Assembly (NCBI RefSeq): GCF_041320665.1
Contig: NZ_CP166730.1
Location: forward strand, 2,914,001-2,978,000
Source: Comamonas sp. GB3 AK4-5
Lineage (GTDB): Bacteria; Pseudomonadota; Gammaproteobacteria; Burkholderiales; Burkholderiaceae_C
Length of the DNA: 64,000 bases
Reading direction: 5' to 3'
Shown here: piece after piece, positions 43,543 through 52,132 of the stretch
Layout of the letters: each line of letters starts with the position of its first letter
Numbering within the stretch: position 1 is the stretch's first letter
The notes under the pieces: generated by a model
Database searches by the model: none
What the model was told of the DNA's origin: nothing
Seen by the model: the letters and a program-made list of their open reading frames with translations, nothing else
Translations under genes and position numbers: made by a program

Positions 43543-44478
43543 ATGAACTTTCAGCAACTGCGCTCCATCCGCGAAGCCGCACGCCACAACTACAACCTGA
43601 CCGAGGTCGCCGCGGCGCTCTTCACCTCCCAGCCCGCCATCAGCCGGCAAATCCGCGAGCTGGAAGAGGAGCTGGGCATAGAGATCTTCACCCGCGCCGG
43701 CAAGCGCCTGACCGGCCTGACCGCGCCCGGCCAGACCCTGCTGCCCATCGTGGAACGGCTGCTGCTGGAGGCCGGCAACCTCAAGAGCGCCAGCCGTGAC
43801 TTCAAGGAAAAAGACAGCGGCGTTTTCTTTGTAGCTGCCACCCATTCCCAGGCCCGTTACGCCCTGCCCGCCGTGGTGCGGGACTTTCGCCAGATGTACC
43901 CCGGCGTCACCTTGCACCTGCGCCAGGGCTCGCCACAGCAGATTGCCGACATGCTGCTCACCGGCGCGGCCGATATCGGCGTGGCCACCGAGGCCCTAGC
44001 CGATTACGAGCAACTGGTCACCCTGCCCGGCTATCGCTGGTCACACAGCGTGATCGTGCCGCCGGGCCACCCCTTGCTGCAGCAAAACCAGCCCGTGTCG
44101 CTGGAAGACCTGGCGGCCCATCCCATCATCACCTACGAGCATGGATTTACCGGGCGTGCGCACATTGACGAGGCCTTTTCCCGCGAAGGCCTGGCGCCGG
44201 AAATCGTGCTCACCGCCATGGACGCCGATGTGATCAAAACCTATGTGGAGCTGGGCATGGGCATTGGCATCGTCGCCTCCATCGCCTTTGACCCCGAGCG
44301 CGACCGGCTGCTGCACGCCATAGACGCCCGCCACCTGTTTGAAGTCAACCTCACCCGCATCGCCCTGCGCCGCGGCATCTGGCTGCGCGACTACGCCTAC
44401 CGCTTCATTGAAAGCTTTGTGCCCACGCTGACCCCGGAGGTGGTGCGCGAGAAGCTGAATGAGGGCTTGGAACGCTGA
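43543..44478 (+). CDS. CysB/Cbl-like LysR-family regulator
   Basis: This 311-residue LysR regulator is of the CysB subgroup: NFQQLRSIREAARHNYNLTE, AAALFTSQPAISRQIRELEE, and the sensor domain FFVAATHSQARYALPAVVRD, where CysB has its ligand-binding Thr-His-Ser-Gln. The helix ends with RLTGLTAPGQ. CysB and Cbl activate sulfate, sulfonate and other sulfur-starvation genes in response to N-acetylserine or adenosine phosphosulfate. Its position between metQNI and the ABC/osmC-metY genes suggests that it controls this sulfur region. Confidence 0.93.
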   Translation: MNFQQLRSIREAARHNYNLTEVAAALFTSQPAISRQIRELEEELGIEIFTRAGKRLTGLTAPGQTLLPIVERLLLEAGNLKSASRDFKEKDSGVFFVAATHSQARYALPAVVRDFRQMYPGVTLHLRQGSPQQIADMLLTGAADIGVATEALADYEQLVTLPGYRWSHSVIVPPGHPLLQQNQPVSLEDLAAHPIITYEHGFTGRAHIDEAFSREGLAPEIVLTAMDADVIKTYVELGMGIGIVASIAFDPERDRLLHAIDARHLFEVNLTRIALRRGIWLRDYAYRFIESFVPTLTPEVVREKLNEGLER

Positions 44479-44495
44479 GCTTTTTCGGGCAGCCC

Positions 44496-44536
44496 CTCAC
44501 CCTGGCCCTCTCCCGCAAGCGGGCGAGGGAGAAAAG
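44496..44536 (-). repeat. Palindromic repeat B, copy 3 (inverted)
   Basis: Read on the minus strand: CTCCCTCGCCCGCTTGCGGG then AGAGGGCCAGGGTGAGGGG. The stem loop CCCGC-tt-GCGGG is longer than in copies 1 and 2 and still paired. It is next to repeat A copy 5 and shares its orientation. Confidence 0.65.
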
Positions 44537-44551
44537 CCAGTGGCACAGCGC

Positions 44552-44680
44552 ACAAAACTGGCGCGCCCCAAGTCAGCAGACAGCGAGCAAGGGCCGCCCC
44601 TTACGCTCCGCTGTCGTCCTCCTGCCCGCATCGCGCAGCGAGCGAAGAGCGGGGGGAAGGCGCGCAGCGCCTCAGGGGGT
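44552..44680 (-). repeat. Dispersed 3'-end repeat A, copy 5
   Basis: On the minus strand it begins ACCCCCTGAGGCGCTGCGCG about eight bases after the cytochrome gene stop. It continues with a CCCCCGCTC...GCGGGCAGGAGGAC variable region, GGGGCGGCCCTTGCTCGCTG and CGCGCCAGTTTTG. Orientation is again that of the upstream gene. Confidence 0.85.
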
Positions 44681-44687
44681 GTTTCAT

Positions 44688-45866
44688 TCACCGATGCACC
44701 CGCCCGCCCCGCACATAGCCCAGCGGCTCGGCATCCATGCGCCGCAGAATACGGGTCAGAGCGTCTTCTGCTGCAGCAGCCTCCTCCTCTTTGCTGTCCG
44801 TGGTGCGGCACAGCAGATCCTCATCGCTCCAGCTTCCGGCATCACGGTTGTTGCGTGCCCGCAGCCAGCCGGCCTTGTCGGCCAGCAGCTGCACATTGCC
44901 CAGGGTCTCATTGCTTCCTGCTTGCACCCAGCCCAGCGCCTGCTGCGCCACCGTCCCAGAGGTGACCACGCAGTCCACCTGCTCCGGAATCGCGCGCACT
45001 GCCATGCCTGGCGGCGGCAGCCACAGCGTCACCATGCGTGGATCGGGCAATAGGTCCTGCGGATGGGGCGTGCTGGCCAACCGCAGCCGCTGGCCCTGCC
45101 AGTCGCTGACCTGTTGCTTGTCCGGCCGGTGGCAGCGCAGCGGCATATCGGGCAGGGCAACGGGCTGGCCCCAGTTGCCGCTGACCCGCAGCAGCTCGCC
45201 CGCAGCCTGGGCACGCAAAAAATGCAGCAAGGCCCAGCTCTGCTCCAGCGTCAGCTGTTCGGCAAAACCGGGCATGGTCTGCCTGCCCTCGCGGTCCTGC
45301 AGGCCATGGCGCACGGCATGCAGCAGCTCGCCATCGGCGCGGCGCCACAGCAAGGGGCCGACAAAGCTCGGCGGCCATACGGGCTGCCGGGCCGCATCCA
45401 CCCCCTGGCCGTTGCCGGCCGCGCCATGGCAGTGCAGGCACAGGCGCTGGTAATGCCCCGCGCCCTGAACAATGGCCGCATCGGAAAAAGGCAGGGGGTT
45501 GCGGTGAAAGCTGGAGGGCATGGCAGGTGCAAGCAACAGCTGCGGCGCGGGCCAGGGTGCCAGCAGCACGGCGGCCAGCGCCCCCAGCAGCAGCCAGGGC
45601 CGGCCACGCCGCCACCCGCAGGCCAACAGCAGCAGGACCACGGCAAGCGCCAGCGCCACCAGGCTCCAGAGCAACTGGCGCGCCAACCCCAAGTCCAGCA
45701 GCAGGTTTTCGCCGGCCATGCGCTGCGCCCAGGGCCAGGCGGGCTGGCCATCTACCTCGGCCACCAGGCCCAGCACATACAGCAGTTGCAGCAAGCCGGT
45801 CTGTGTGCGGTGCAGCCCCTCCAGCAGCCAGAACAACCAGGGCGCGTCTGATATCCGCTCAGGCAT
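44688..45866 (-). CDS. Membrane-anchored c-type cytochrome
   Basis: The protein has 392 residues. An N-terminal segment and two hydrophobic helices (about residues 62-84 and 90-112) precede a class I cytochrome c domain. The haem site is CLHCH (Cys143, Cys146, His147) and a likely axial Met is in RQTMPGFAEQ. The last 180 residues form a second region with Cys pairs (LRCHRPD, DCVVTSGT) that I do not recognise. It may be periplasmic-solute-binding-like or SCO-like. It is the last gene of a leftward operon with an ABC importer; the start lies on the ATPase stop (overlap at 45866). An electron-transfer role in oxidation of the imported compound is possible. Confidence 0.8.
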   Translation of the reverse strand: MPERISDAPWLFWLLEGLHRTQTGLLQLLYVLGLVAEVDGQPAWPWAQRMAGENLLLDLGLARQLLWSLVALALAVVLLLLACGWRRGRPWLLLGALAAVLLAPWPAPQLLLAPAMPSSFHRNPLPFSDAAIVQGAGHYQRLCLHCHGAAGNGQGVDAARQPVWPPSFVGPLLWRRADGELLHAVRHGLQDREGRQTMPGFAEQLTLEQSWALLHFLRAQAAGELLRVSGNWGQPVALPDMPLRCHRPDKQQVSDWQGQRLRLASTPHPQDLLPDPRMVTLWLPPPGMAVRAIPEQVDCVVTSGTVAQQALGWVQAGSNETLGNVQLLADKAGWLRARNNRDAGSWSDEDLLCRTTDSKEEEAAAAEDALTRILRRMDAEPLGYVRGGRVHR

Positions 45867-46686
45867 CAGGCCGCGTCGCTCAGGCCAAGGTATTGCAGCG
45901 CCTGCTGGCGCAGGGCCACAAAACCAGGCTGCGTGCGATGGCGGGGATAGGGCAAGTCCACCTTCAGCTCCGCCACCAGGCGCGCCGGCCGGTGCGAGAA
46001 CACCAGCACGCGGTTGGCCAGGAACAAGGCCTCCTCGACATCGTGGGTGACCAGCAGCACCGAAAAGCCCGCGCGCTGCCACAGCTTGAGTAGCTCGGCC
46101 TGCATGGACAGCCGGGTCAGCGAGTCCAGCTTGCCCAGGGGCTCGTCCAGAATCAGCAACTGAGGCTCGTTGACCAGGGCTCTGGCCAGGGCCGCGCGCT
46201 GGCCATGCCGCCCGAGAGCTGGTGGGGGTAGCTGTCCGCAAACTCGGACAGGCCCACCAGCGCCAGCGCCTCGTCCACACGGCCCAGTTGGTCCTTGGCC
46301 ACCTTGCGCGCCTGCAGGCCCAGGGCCACGTTGTCGCGCACCGTGCGCCAGGGAAACAGCGTGGGATCTTGAAACACCACAATGCGCGAGGGATCGGGCC
46401 GCACAATGGGCTGACCGTCCTGGGTGATGTGGCCGCTGGCGGGCGCTTCCAGCCCGGCCACCAGGCGCAGCAGCGTGGACTTGCCGCAACCACTGGGCCC
46501 CAGCAAGGCCACAAATTCACCCGGCTGCACCTGCAGGCTGACCTGGTCCAGCACCGGCAGCGGCCCTCCTCCAGCCTGCTCGAAATGGTGGGACACCTGG
46601 GCAATGTCTATGCGCGCCCCTGTGGATGGATTTGCCTGCGAAATCGCCCGTGCAGGCGCTTGCAGACTGCGTGCGATGCTCACCAT
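45866..46686 (-). pseudogene. SsuB/TauB-type ABC ATPase, frameshifted in the signature motif
   Basis: The N-terminal part is in one frame: Walker A GPSGCGKST, Q-loop VVFQDPTLFPWR, then PHQLSGGM followed by wrong sequence ASARPW. The C-terminal part is in another frame: GQRAALARALVNEPQLLILD, EPLGKLD and LVTHDVEEALFLANRV. The two join if one C is added near 46200-46205 (minus strand GGCATGGCCAGCGCG instead of GGCCCAGCGCG). The total length of 821 bases is one short of 274 codons. As sequenced the ATPase is truncated in the LSGGQ loop. This is either a real mutation or a sequencing error; the other operon members look intact. The start overlaps the permease 3' end. Confidence 0.88.
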
Positions 46687-47735
46687 TTCACAGTCCCTTT
46701 CTGCCAGCCCAGCAGGCGGTCACGCAGCGCAAACAGCAAGGTGATCAGGCCCGAGCACAGCGCTGCCATCACCAGCAGCGCGCCATACATATTGGCGTAG
46801 GCGGCCCAGCCCTGGGCCCATTGCAAATACCAGCCCAGGCCGGCCTTTACCCCCATCATCTCGGCCGTGATCAGCACCGAGAACGAGGCACCCAGGCCCA
46901 TGAACAGGCCCACAAACACCTGGGGCAAGGCGGCCGGAATGGCCACCCGCAGCACCAGAAACCACTCGGAAGCGCCCAGCGTGCGGGCCACGTCGTAATA
47001 GCTTTTGCTGACATTGGCCACGCCCGACCAGGTGAGCACCGCCACCGGGAAGAAGGTGGCCAAGGCAATCAAAAATACCGCCGCGCTATAGCTGCTGGGC
47101 GCAAAAAAGAAGGCCAGCGGCAGCAGGGCCGAGGCCGGCACCGGCCCCAGAAAGCGCAGCAGCGGATGCACCCAGTAACCCGCTACCCGCGACCAGCCCA
47201 CCCAGACGCCGGTGGCAAAGCCCACCACGCTGCCGATGGCGATGCCATTCACCAGCAGGCGCAGCGAATGCGCCACCGACAGGCCCAGCCGGGGCGCATC
47301 GTCCAGATAGACCTCGATCAGGCTTTGCGGCGGGGCAAAAAACGGCGGTGGCAACAAACCCAGCTTGGCCGTCACCAGCTCCCACAGTGCCAACAGCACG
47401 GGGGCGGCAATCAGCCAGGCGCCGGCAGGACGCAGCCCGCGCAGCAGCCGCCCCAGACGCGCTCCCACCACGGCCACCAAGGCCAGCGCCACAGCCACCA
47501 GCGCGCTGAGCAGGGCAAACTCCGTGGTGTAGGCCCAGTCGCTGAAACCGATTTCCCGGTTGGGCCACAGCCAGGTCAAGGCCCCCAGCAGCAGCCAGGC
47601 CAGGGCTGCGAACAGCCCCTGGCGCCACAGGCCGGAGCCTGGCACAGACTGCGCAATGTGCTCTGCAACCGGCAGGGCCGCTGCCGGGCTGGCAAGCTGC
47701 GCCTGCAGCCCCAATGCAACTGGAGCGCCACTCAT
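46680..47735 (-). CDS. ABC transporter permease of the nitrate/sulfonate/taurine class
   Basis: This 351-residue permease is longer than the usual 260 residues because an extra N-terminal membrane segment block is added (ALAWLLLGALTWLWPNREIG, EFALLSALVAVALALVAVVG). The core has the SsuC/TauC layout, with GPVPASALLPLAFFFAPSS, VARTLGASEWFLVLRVAIPA (EAA loop) and GLGASFSVLITAEMMG. It lies between the binding protein and the ATPase, overlapping both by a few bases. The cargo is probably an organosulfur compound or other small anion. Confidence 0.9.
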   Translation of the reverse strand: MSGAPVALGLQAQLASPAAALPVAEHIAQSVPGSGLWRQGLFAALAWLLLGALTWLWPNREIGFSDWAYTTEFALLSALVAVALALVAVVGARLGRLLRGLRPAGAWLIAAPVLLALWELVTAKLGLLPPPFFAPPQSLIEVYLDDAPRLGLSVAHSLRLLVNGIAIGSVVGFATGVWVGWSRVAGYWVHPLLRFLGPVPASALLPLAFFFAPSSYSAAVFLIALATFFPVAVLTWSGVANVSKSYYDVARTLGASEWFLVLRVAIPAALPQVFVGLFMGLGASFSVLITAEMMGVKAGLGWYLQWAQGWAAYANMYGALLVMAALCSGLITLLFALRDRLLGWQKGTVKW

Positions 47736-48754
47736 GACAGCACATCCTGGGCGATATGGCGCGCAAAGCGGGCCGGGTCGGTGCTCTTTTTCAGAATGCC
47801 GGCCGTGCGGAAATCCGCGGCAAAGTCCCGCACCTCATCGTGCAGGCGACCGCCATGCGGATGGTGCTTGTAGGTCAGCTCGGCAATCAGGCGCTGCAGA
47901 TCGGGCAGCTCGAACTTGGGCGTGTATTTGGCAAAAATCCTGGCGGCCTCGTTCGGGTTCTCGGCCACATAGTCCGAGGCCTGGGCCAGGGCCCGCACCA
48001 CGGCGGCAGCGCTCTTGCGGTCTTCACGCACAAACTTGGCGCCCGCGCCCAGCACGCAGCAAATCTTCTCGGCGTACTCGCCCTTGGCGCTGTTGCCCAG
48101 CTCAGTGAACACACCGGGGTTGCGTTTTTCGATCAGGTAGAGGTTGGGGTCGCCATCGGCAATGGCATGGATCTCCCCCTTTTTCACCGCCACATCCAGC
48201 AGATCGGGTGGGTAGACGCGCCACTCCACGTCCTTGTCGATATCCAGCCCTCTCTTGGCCAGGTGAATACCGTAGAACTGCTTGGCCGGGCTGTTCAGAT
48301 CGGACACCCCAATCACCTTGCCCTTGAGGCTTTTCACATCCTGGCCCACACCGGCGGCATTCACGCCCACCAGGCGCAGGCAGCCGCCGTGCACGCTGCC
48401 CACAATCTTTGCGTCCAGGCCTGCCTCCAGCGGCTTGATCCAGCGGTGGATCAGGCCCACGCCCACCTCGGCCTTGCCGGTGGCCAGGGCCTCGAGCAGC
48501 TGGTCGGCCGAGCCCGACCAGTTCAGCACCTCCACCTGCAAACCGTTTTTCTCAAAAAAACCGCGCTCCAGCGCAATCGGCACCGGCACCTGGCAAAAGC
48601 TGGCCTGGCTCCAGGCCAGGGTGATCTTGCGCGGCTGCGAATGCACCGCCAGCGGCAGCAGGCCCGTGGCCCCCACGGCAGCGGTGGCGGCAGCGGCACC
48701 CAGAAAGTGGCGGCGCTCCCATGCGCGGCCTGCGGTCAAACCAAGTTGCTTCAT
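47732..48754 (-). CDS. ABC transporter substrate-binding protein (sulfonate/nitrate class, Tat signal)
   Basis: This 340-residue protein has the N-terminal sequence WERRHFLGAAAATAAVGATG, a twin-arginine signal, so it may be exported folded. The mature part (ITLAWSQASFCQVPVPIALE, LNWSGSADQLLEALATGKAEVGVG) is the SsuA/TauA-like SBP fold. It ends KYTPKFELPDLQRLIAEL. The ATG at 48754 has a strong GGAGGGACG ribosome site; the longer frame to 48835 enters the promoter region. It is the first gene of the leftward operon and divergent from osmC. Ligand unknown. Confidence 0.88.
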   Translation of the reverse strand: MKQLGLTAGRAWERRHFLGAAAATAAVGATGLLPLAVHSQPRKITLAWSQASFCQVPVPIALERGFFEKNGLQVEVLNWSGSADQLLEALATGKAEVGVGLIHRWIKPLEAGLDAKIVGSVHGGCLRLVGVNAAGVGQDVKSLKGKVIGVSDLNSPAKQFYGIHLAKRGLDIDKDVEWRVYPPDLLDVAVKKGEIHAIADGDPNLYLIEKRNPGVFTELGNSAKGEYAEKICCVLGAGAKFVREDRKSAAAVVRALAQASDYVAENPNEAARIFAKYTPKFELPDLQRLIAELTYKHHPHGGRLHDEVRDFAADFRTAGILKKSTDPARFARHIAQDVLS

Positions 48755-48835
48755 CTCGTCCCTCCAGAACACTGTGAAAAGTGGGGCAACGATAGGTCGG
48801 CATGCACAGCGGGGCCAAGTGACGAATCCGCGCAT

Positions 48836-48909
48836 GCATATGCAAAAACTGGCGCAGATACTGGCGCACAGACGGGCACCCGCCCCCTATGCACAGCGCG
48901 CATATGCAA
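48836..48909. promoter_or_regulatory. Repeated palindromic sites in the divergent SBP/osmC promoter
   Basis: GCATATGCAA occurs at 48836-48845 and again at 48900-48909; its core GCATATGC is a palindrome. Between them ACTGGCGCA occurs twice (48848-48856 and 48860-48868) with a 12-base period. These could be binding sites for a shared regulator such as the CysB-like protein. Confidence 0.45.
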
Positions 48910-48988
48910 GCACAAAAAACTTCGTAGCCGGCGCGGGCCGCTTGTTTGAGCATGGAGGCATTCCAACTGCATCCCAGGGAGGCACCGC

Positions 48989-49561
48989 ATGAGCCTGAAC
49001 GATTACCTCAACCACAAACGCCGCGCCGTGCTGGCGCGTGAGCAACGCATTGCCGAGGGCCAAGCCCAGGCCACGGCCTTGCATGCCCATGTCAGCGCCG
49101 AAGGCCGCAGCGGCATACGCCGCCTGCGCATCCGCGAGCACCAGGTCATCAGCGACAGCCCTTATGACTTTGCCGGCTTCAACCTGGGCCCGTCCTCGCC
49201 CGAGCTGCAGCTGGGCGTGCTGGGCAGCTGCGTCACGCATATCTTTGAGATCCAGGCTGCGCTGCTGCAGGTGCCGCTGGACAGCGTGGAGGTCGATGTG
49301 CACGGCAGCATAGACCCGCGCGGCGGCCGCCCCGGCCATGAGTCCACCCCCATCTGGCCGCATGACATTCGCTACGAGGTGCAGGTGCGCTCCAGCGCCA
49401 CGGATGCCGAGCTGCAGACCCTGTTCGCCGCCGTGGAAAAAACCTGCCCCATTCTGAATCTGCTGCGCAACCCGCAAACCATCACCGGCACCCTGGTGCG
49501 GGCCGCAGCGCCAGCTACCGCCTCGCAGGCCGGCGCTCTTCACGAGGCGCAGCCCGCATGA
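48989..49561 (+). CDS. OsmC/Ohr-family protein
   Basis: This 190-residue protein has the OsmC peroxiredoxin-like fold. The first redox Cys is in LGSCVTHI (Cys81) and the second in KTCPILNLL (Cys153). The FNLGPSSPELQLGVLG segment before Cys81 is standard. OsmC proteins reduce organic hydroperoxides or act on sulfur transfer; this subgroup is often encoded with sulfur-amino acid genes. The GGGAGGCACC ribosome site precedes the ATG. The stop overlaps the next gene by four bases. It is the first of a three-gene rightward operon. Confidence 0.88.
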   Translation: MSLNDYLNHKRRAVLAREQRIAEGQAQATALHAHVSAEGRSGIRRLRIREHQVISDSPYDFAGFNLGPSSPELQLGVLGSCVTHIFEIQAALLQVPLDSVEVDVHGSIDPRGGRPGHESTPIWPHDIRYEVQVRSSATDAELQTLFAAVEKTCPILNLLRNPQTITGTLVRAAAPATASQAGALHEAQPA

Positions 49562-50976
49562 GCCAAGCCCCCTCTCCCACCGCCCCGGCCGCCACACTGC
49601 CGCCGCTTCCAGCCTGGCAGCCCGACACCTTGGTGCTGCATGCCGGCTACAACGGGCTGGAGCACCAGCGCAGCGCCGCCGTACCCATCTACCAGACCAG
49701 CTCGTTTCTGTTCGAGGACGCACAGCAAGGCGCCGAGCTGTTTGACCTGGTGCAGGAAGGCCATGTCTACGCCCGCACCGGCAACCCCACGCAGGCCGTG
49801 CTGGAGCAGCGCATCGGCCAACTTGAAGGGGGCACGGCGGCACTGGCCGTGGCCTCGGGCATGGCCGCCATCGACATCGCTCTGGCCACGCTGGCCCAGG
49901 CGGGCGAGCATGTGGTGCTGGCCTCCACCCTCTACGGCGGCAGCCACAACCTGTTGGTGCATGTGCTGAAAGGCCGGGGCATTGCCAGCACCGTGGTGGC
50001 CCGTGGCGACAGCCAGGCCCTGCACGCGGCCATCACGGCGCAAACCAAGGCCGTGTTTCTGGAGTCTGTGGGCAATCCCTCGGGCGATGTCGCCGACCTG
50101 AGCGCGATTACTGCCCTGGCCCATGCCCGGGGTGTGGCCGTGGTGGTGGACAACACCTGCGCCACGCCCTTGCTGATCCAGCCGTTTGCGCATGGCGCCG
50201 ATGTGGTGGTGCACTCCGCCACCAAATACATAGGCGGCCATGGCGCTGTCATCGGCGGCCTGATTGTGGATGGTGGCCGCTTTGACTGGAACGCCCAGCA
50301 GGCCCGCTACCCACAGCTGACGCGCCCGGACCCGGCCTTTCACCAGGTGGTGTTCAGCGAGCGCTACCCCGATGCGCCTCTGGTGGCGCGCGCACGCTGC
50401 GTCATGCTGCGCAACGCCGGGGCCACGCTGGCCGCACATTCGGCTTTTTTGTTGCTGCAGGGACTGGAGACACTGGCCTTGCGCATGGAGCGCATCAGCC
50501 GCAACACCCGCACGGTGCTGGACTGGTTGCAGACCCAGCCGCTGGTGACGCGCATCCACCATGTGGGCCACCCCAGCCATCCCGACCACGCCCATGCCCA
50601 GCGCTATCTGCGCGGCGGTCTGCTGCCCGGCCTGCTGTCCTTCGAGCTGCGCGGTGCCCGGGCTGCAGCCCAGCGTTTTTACGACGCGCTGCAGCTGTTT
50701 CAACGCCTGGTCAACATTGGCGACAGCAAGTCCCTGGCGGCCATCCCGGCAGAGACCACCCACCATCTGCTCAGCGATGCCGAGCTGGCACGCGCCGGCA
50801 TTGCGCCTGGCCTGGTGCGCCTGTCGATCGGCATAGAGCACCCCGATGACCTGCTGGCCGATCTGCGCCAGGCTTTCCACCACGCTGCCGCCGCCCCTCC
50901 TGCAGGCTCCGCCCATGTGCAGGCTGCAGACAGCTCTCACCCCATCCCGTCTGAAGTTCCCCTGGAGTCTTTATGA
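49558..50976 (+). CDS. metY: O-acetylhomoserine sulfhydrylase-like PLP enzyme
   Basis: This 472-residue Cys/Met metabolism PLP-dependent enzyme has the PLP Lys at residue 223 in HSATKYIGGHG, preceded by VVDNTCATPLL and YARTGNPTQAVLEQRIGQLE. The size and the motif order match MetY (O-acetylhomoserine or O-acetylserine sulfhydrylase), which joins sulfide or a thiol with an activated homoserine to make homocysteine. The ATG overlaps the osmC stop and its own stop overlaps the dioxygenase start. In this operon it may fix sulfide or a thiol released by the partner dioxygenase. Confidence 0.9.
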   Translation: MSQAPSPTAPAATLPPLPAWQPDTLVLHAGYNGLEHQRSAAVPIYQTSSFLFEDAQQGAELFDLVQEGHVYARTGNPTQAVLEQRIGQLEGGTAALAVASGMAAIDIALATLAQAGEHVVLASTLYGGSHNLLVHVLKGRGIASTVVARGDSQALHAAITAQTKAVFLESVGNPSGDVADLSAITALAHARGVAVVVDNTCATPLLIQPFAHGADVVVHSATKYIGGHGAVIGGLIVDGGRFDWNAQQARYPQLTRPDPAFHQVVFSERYPDAPLVARARCVMLRNAGATLAAHSAFLLLQGLETLALRMERISRNTRTVLDWLQTQPLVTRIHHVGHPSHPDHAHAQRYLRGGLLPGLLSFELRGARAAAQRFYDALQLFQRLVNIGDSKSLAAIPAETTHHLLSDAELARAGIAPGLVRLSIGIEHPDDLLADLRQAFHHAAAAPPAGSAHVQAADSSHPIPSEVPLESL

Positions 50977-52070
50977 GTGCCACAGCACCCACGTTCCACC
51001 CCGTCTCACCGTCCTCCCACGCACCGGTCAATGCACTGCCCGTCATCAACCTGGCCGAGCTGGGCGATGGCGTGCAGCACACGCCGGCCCATGCCCGGCT
51101 GGCACGCATTGCGCGCGACATCGGTTTTTTCTACCTGGAGGGGCATGGCATAGAGAGCGCACAAATCGCGCAGCTGGAGGACATTTCCCGCCAGTTCTTT
51201 GCCCTGCCTGCCGAGGCCAAGCAAGGCATTGCCATCCACCAGACCCGGCATTTCCGTGGCTATACCGGTGTGGGCGGTGAAATCACCCGCCTGCAACCTG
51301 ATCTGCGCGAGCAGATCGACTTTGGCGAGGAGCTGCCCGCCGTGGAGACGGGCCCGGACACGCCCAGCTGGTGGGGTTTGCAAGGCCCCAACCAGTGGCC
51401 GGATGCATTGCCTGCGCTGCAGCCCCAGATCCTGTCCTGGCTGGAGCACACACGCGATGTAGCCCAGCGCCTGCTGCAGGCCTTTTTGGTGGCGCTGGAG
51501 CAGCCGGCCACGGCCTTGAATCGTCTGGTGGCACCACCGCACAACCACCGCATGAAGATCATTCACTACCCGGGCCAGGCCCAGGGCCAGTCCGACCAGG
51601 GCGTGGGCGCCCACAAGGACGGCGGCCTGCTGACCCTGCTGCTGCAGGATGAGGTGGGCGGCCTGCAGGTGCAGACCCCGCAGGGTTGGCTGGATGTGCC
51701 ACCGCGCAAGAACGCCTTTGTCGTGAACATTGGCGAAATGCTGGAGCTGGCCACCAATGGCTATCTGCGCGCCAATGTGCACCGCGTGCTGTCGCCCCGC
51801 CCCGGCGTCAGCCGCTATTCGATTGCCTACTTCTTCTCGCCCAGCCTGCATGCCCAGGAAGTGCCCCTGCTGGACCTGCCCCCGCATCTGGCGCAGCAGG
51901 CGCGTGGCCCGGAAAGCGACCCGCACAACCCCTTGTTCACCCACATCGGCACCAATGCGCTCAAGGGCCGGATTCGCTCCCACCTGGATGTGGCCCAGCG
52001 TTTTTATACCGACATCCCCCAGCCCTCAGAACGTGTTCAAGGTCTCTACGCAGGCGTGAGGAAGCCCTGA
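50973..52070 (+). CDS. Isopenicillin N synthase-like Fe(II) dioxygenase
   Basis: The protein has 365 residues. The non-haem iron oxygenase core has the HxD pair in GAHKDGG (His214, Asp216) and the distal His270 in RANVHRVLSP. The RYS motif (Arg281, Ser283) that binds the 2-oxoglutarate carboxylate is also present. The N-terminal DIOX_N part starts LPVINLAEL. Such enzymes oxidise diverse substrates, often with 2-oxoglutarate. The ATGA overlap with metY shows tight coupling. Oxidative C-S cleavage of the imported compound is an attractive but untested guess. It has no TauD-type sequence features. The stop lies in one arm of a 12-bp inverted repeat. Confidence 0.87.
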   Translation: MSATAPTFHPVSPSSHAPVNALPVINLAELGDGVQHTPAHARLARIARDIGFFYLEGHGIESAQIAQLEDISRQFFALPAEAKQGIAIHQTRHFRGYTGVGGEITRLQPDLREQIDFGEELPAVETGPDTPSWWGLQGPNQWPDALPALQPQILSWLEHTRDVAQRLLQAFLVALEQPATALNRLVAPPHNHRMKIIHYPGQAQGQSDQGVGAHKDGGLLTLLLQDEVGGLQVQTPQGWLDVPPRKNAFVVNIGEMLELATNGYLRANVHRVLSPRPGVSRYSIAYFFSPSLHAQEVPLLDLPPHLAQQARGPESDPHNPLFTHIGTNALKGRIRSHLDVAQRFYTDIPQPSERVQGLYAGVRKP

Positions 52071-52079
52071 ACACGTTCT
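52028..52079. repeat. Perfect 12-bp inverted repeat around the dioxygenase stop
   Basis: AGAACGTGTTCA (52028-52039) and TGAACACGTTCT (52068-52079) are exact reverse complements separated by 28 bases. The second arm contains the TGA stop codon. No T-run follows, so it could be a termination aid, or a site for a DNA-binding or recombination protein. Confidence 0.6.
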
Positions 52080-52132
52080 AAACGCCACGAACGCCAAAAC
52101 GCCGCAAAAGTCAGCTACAATCGCAGACTTTA

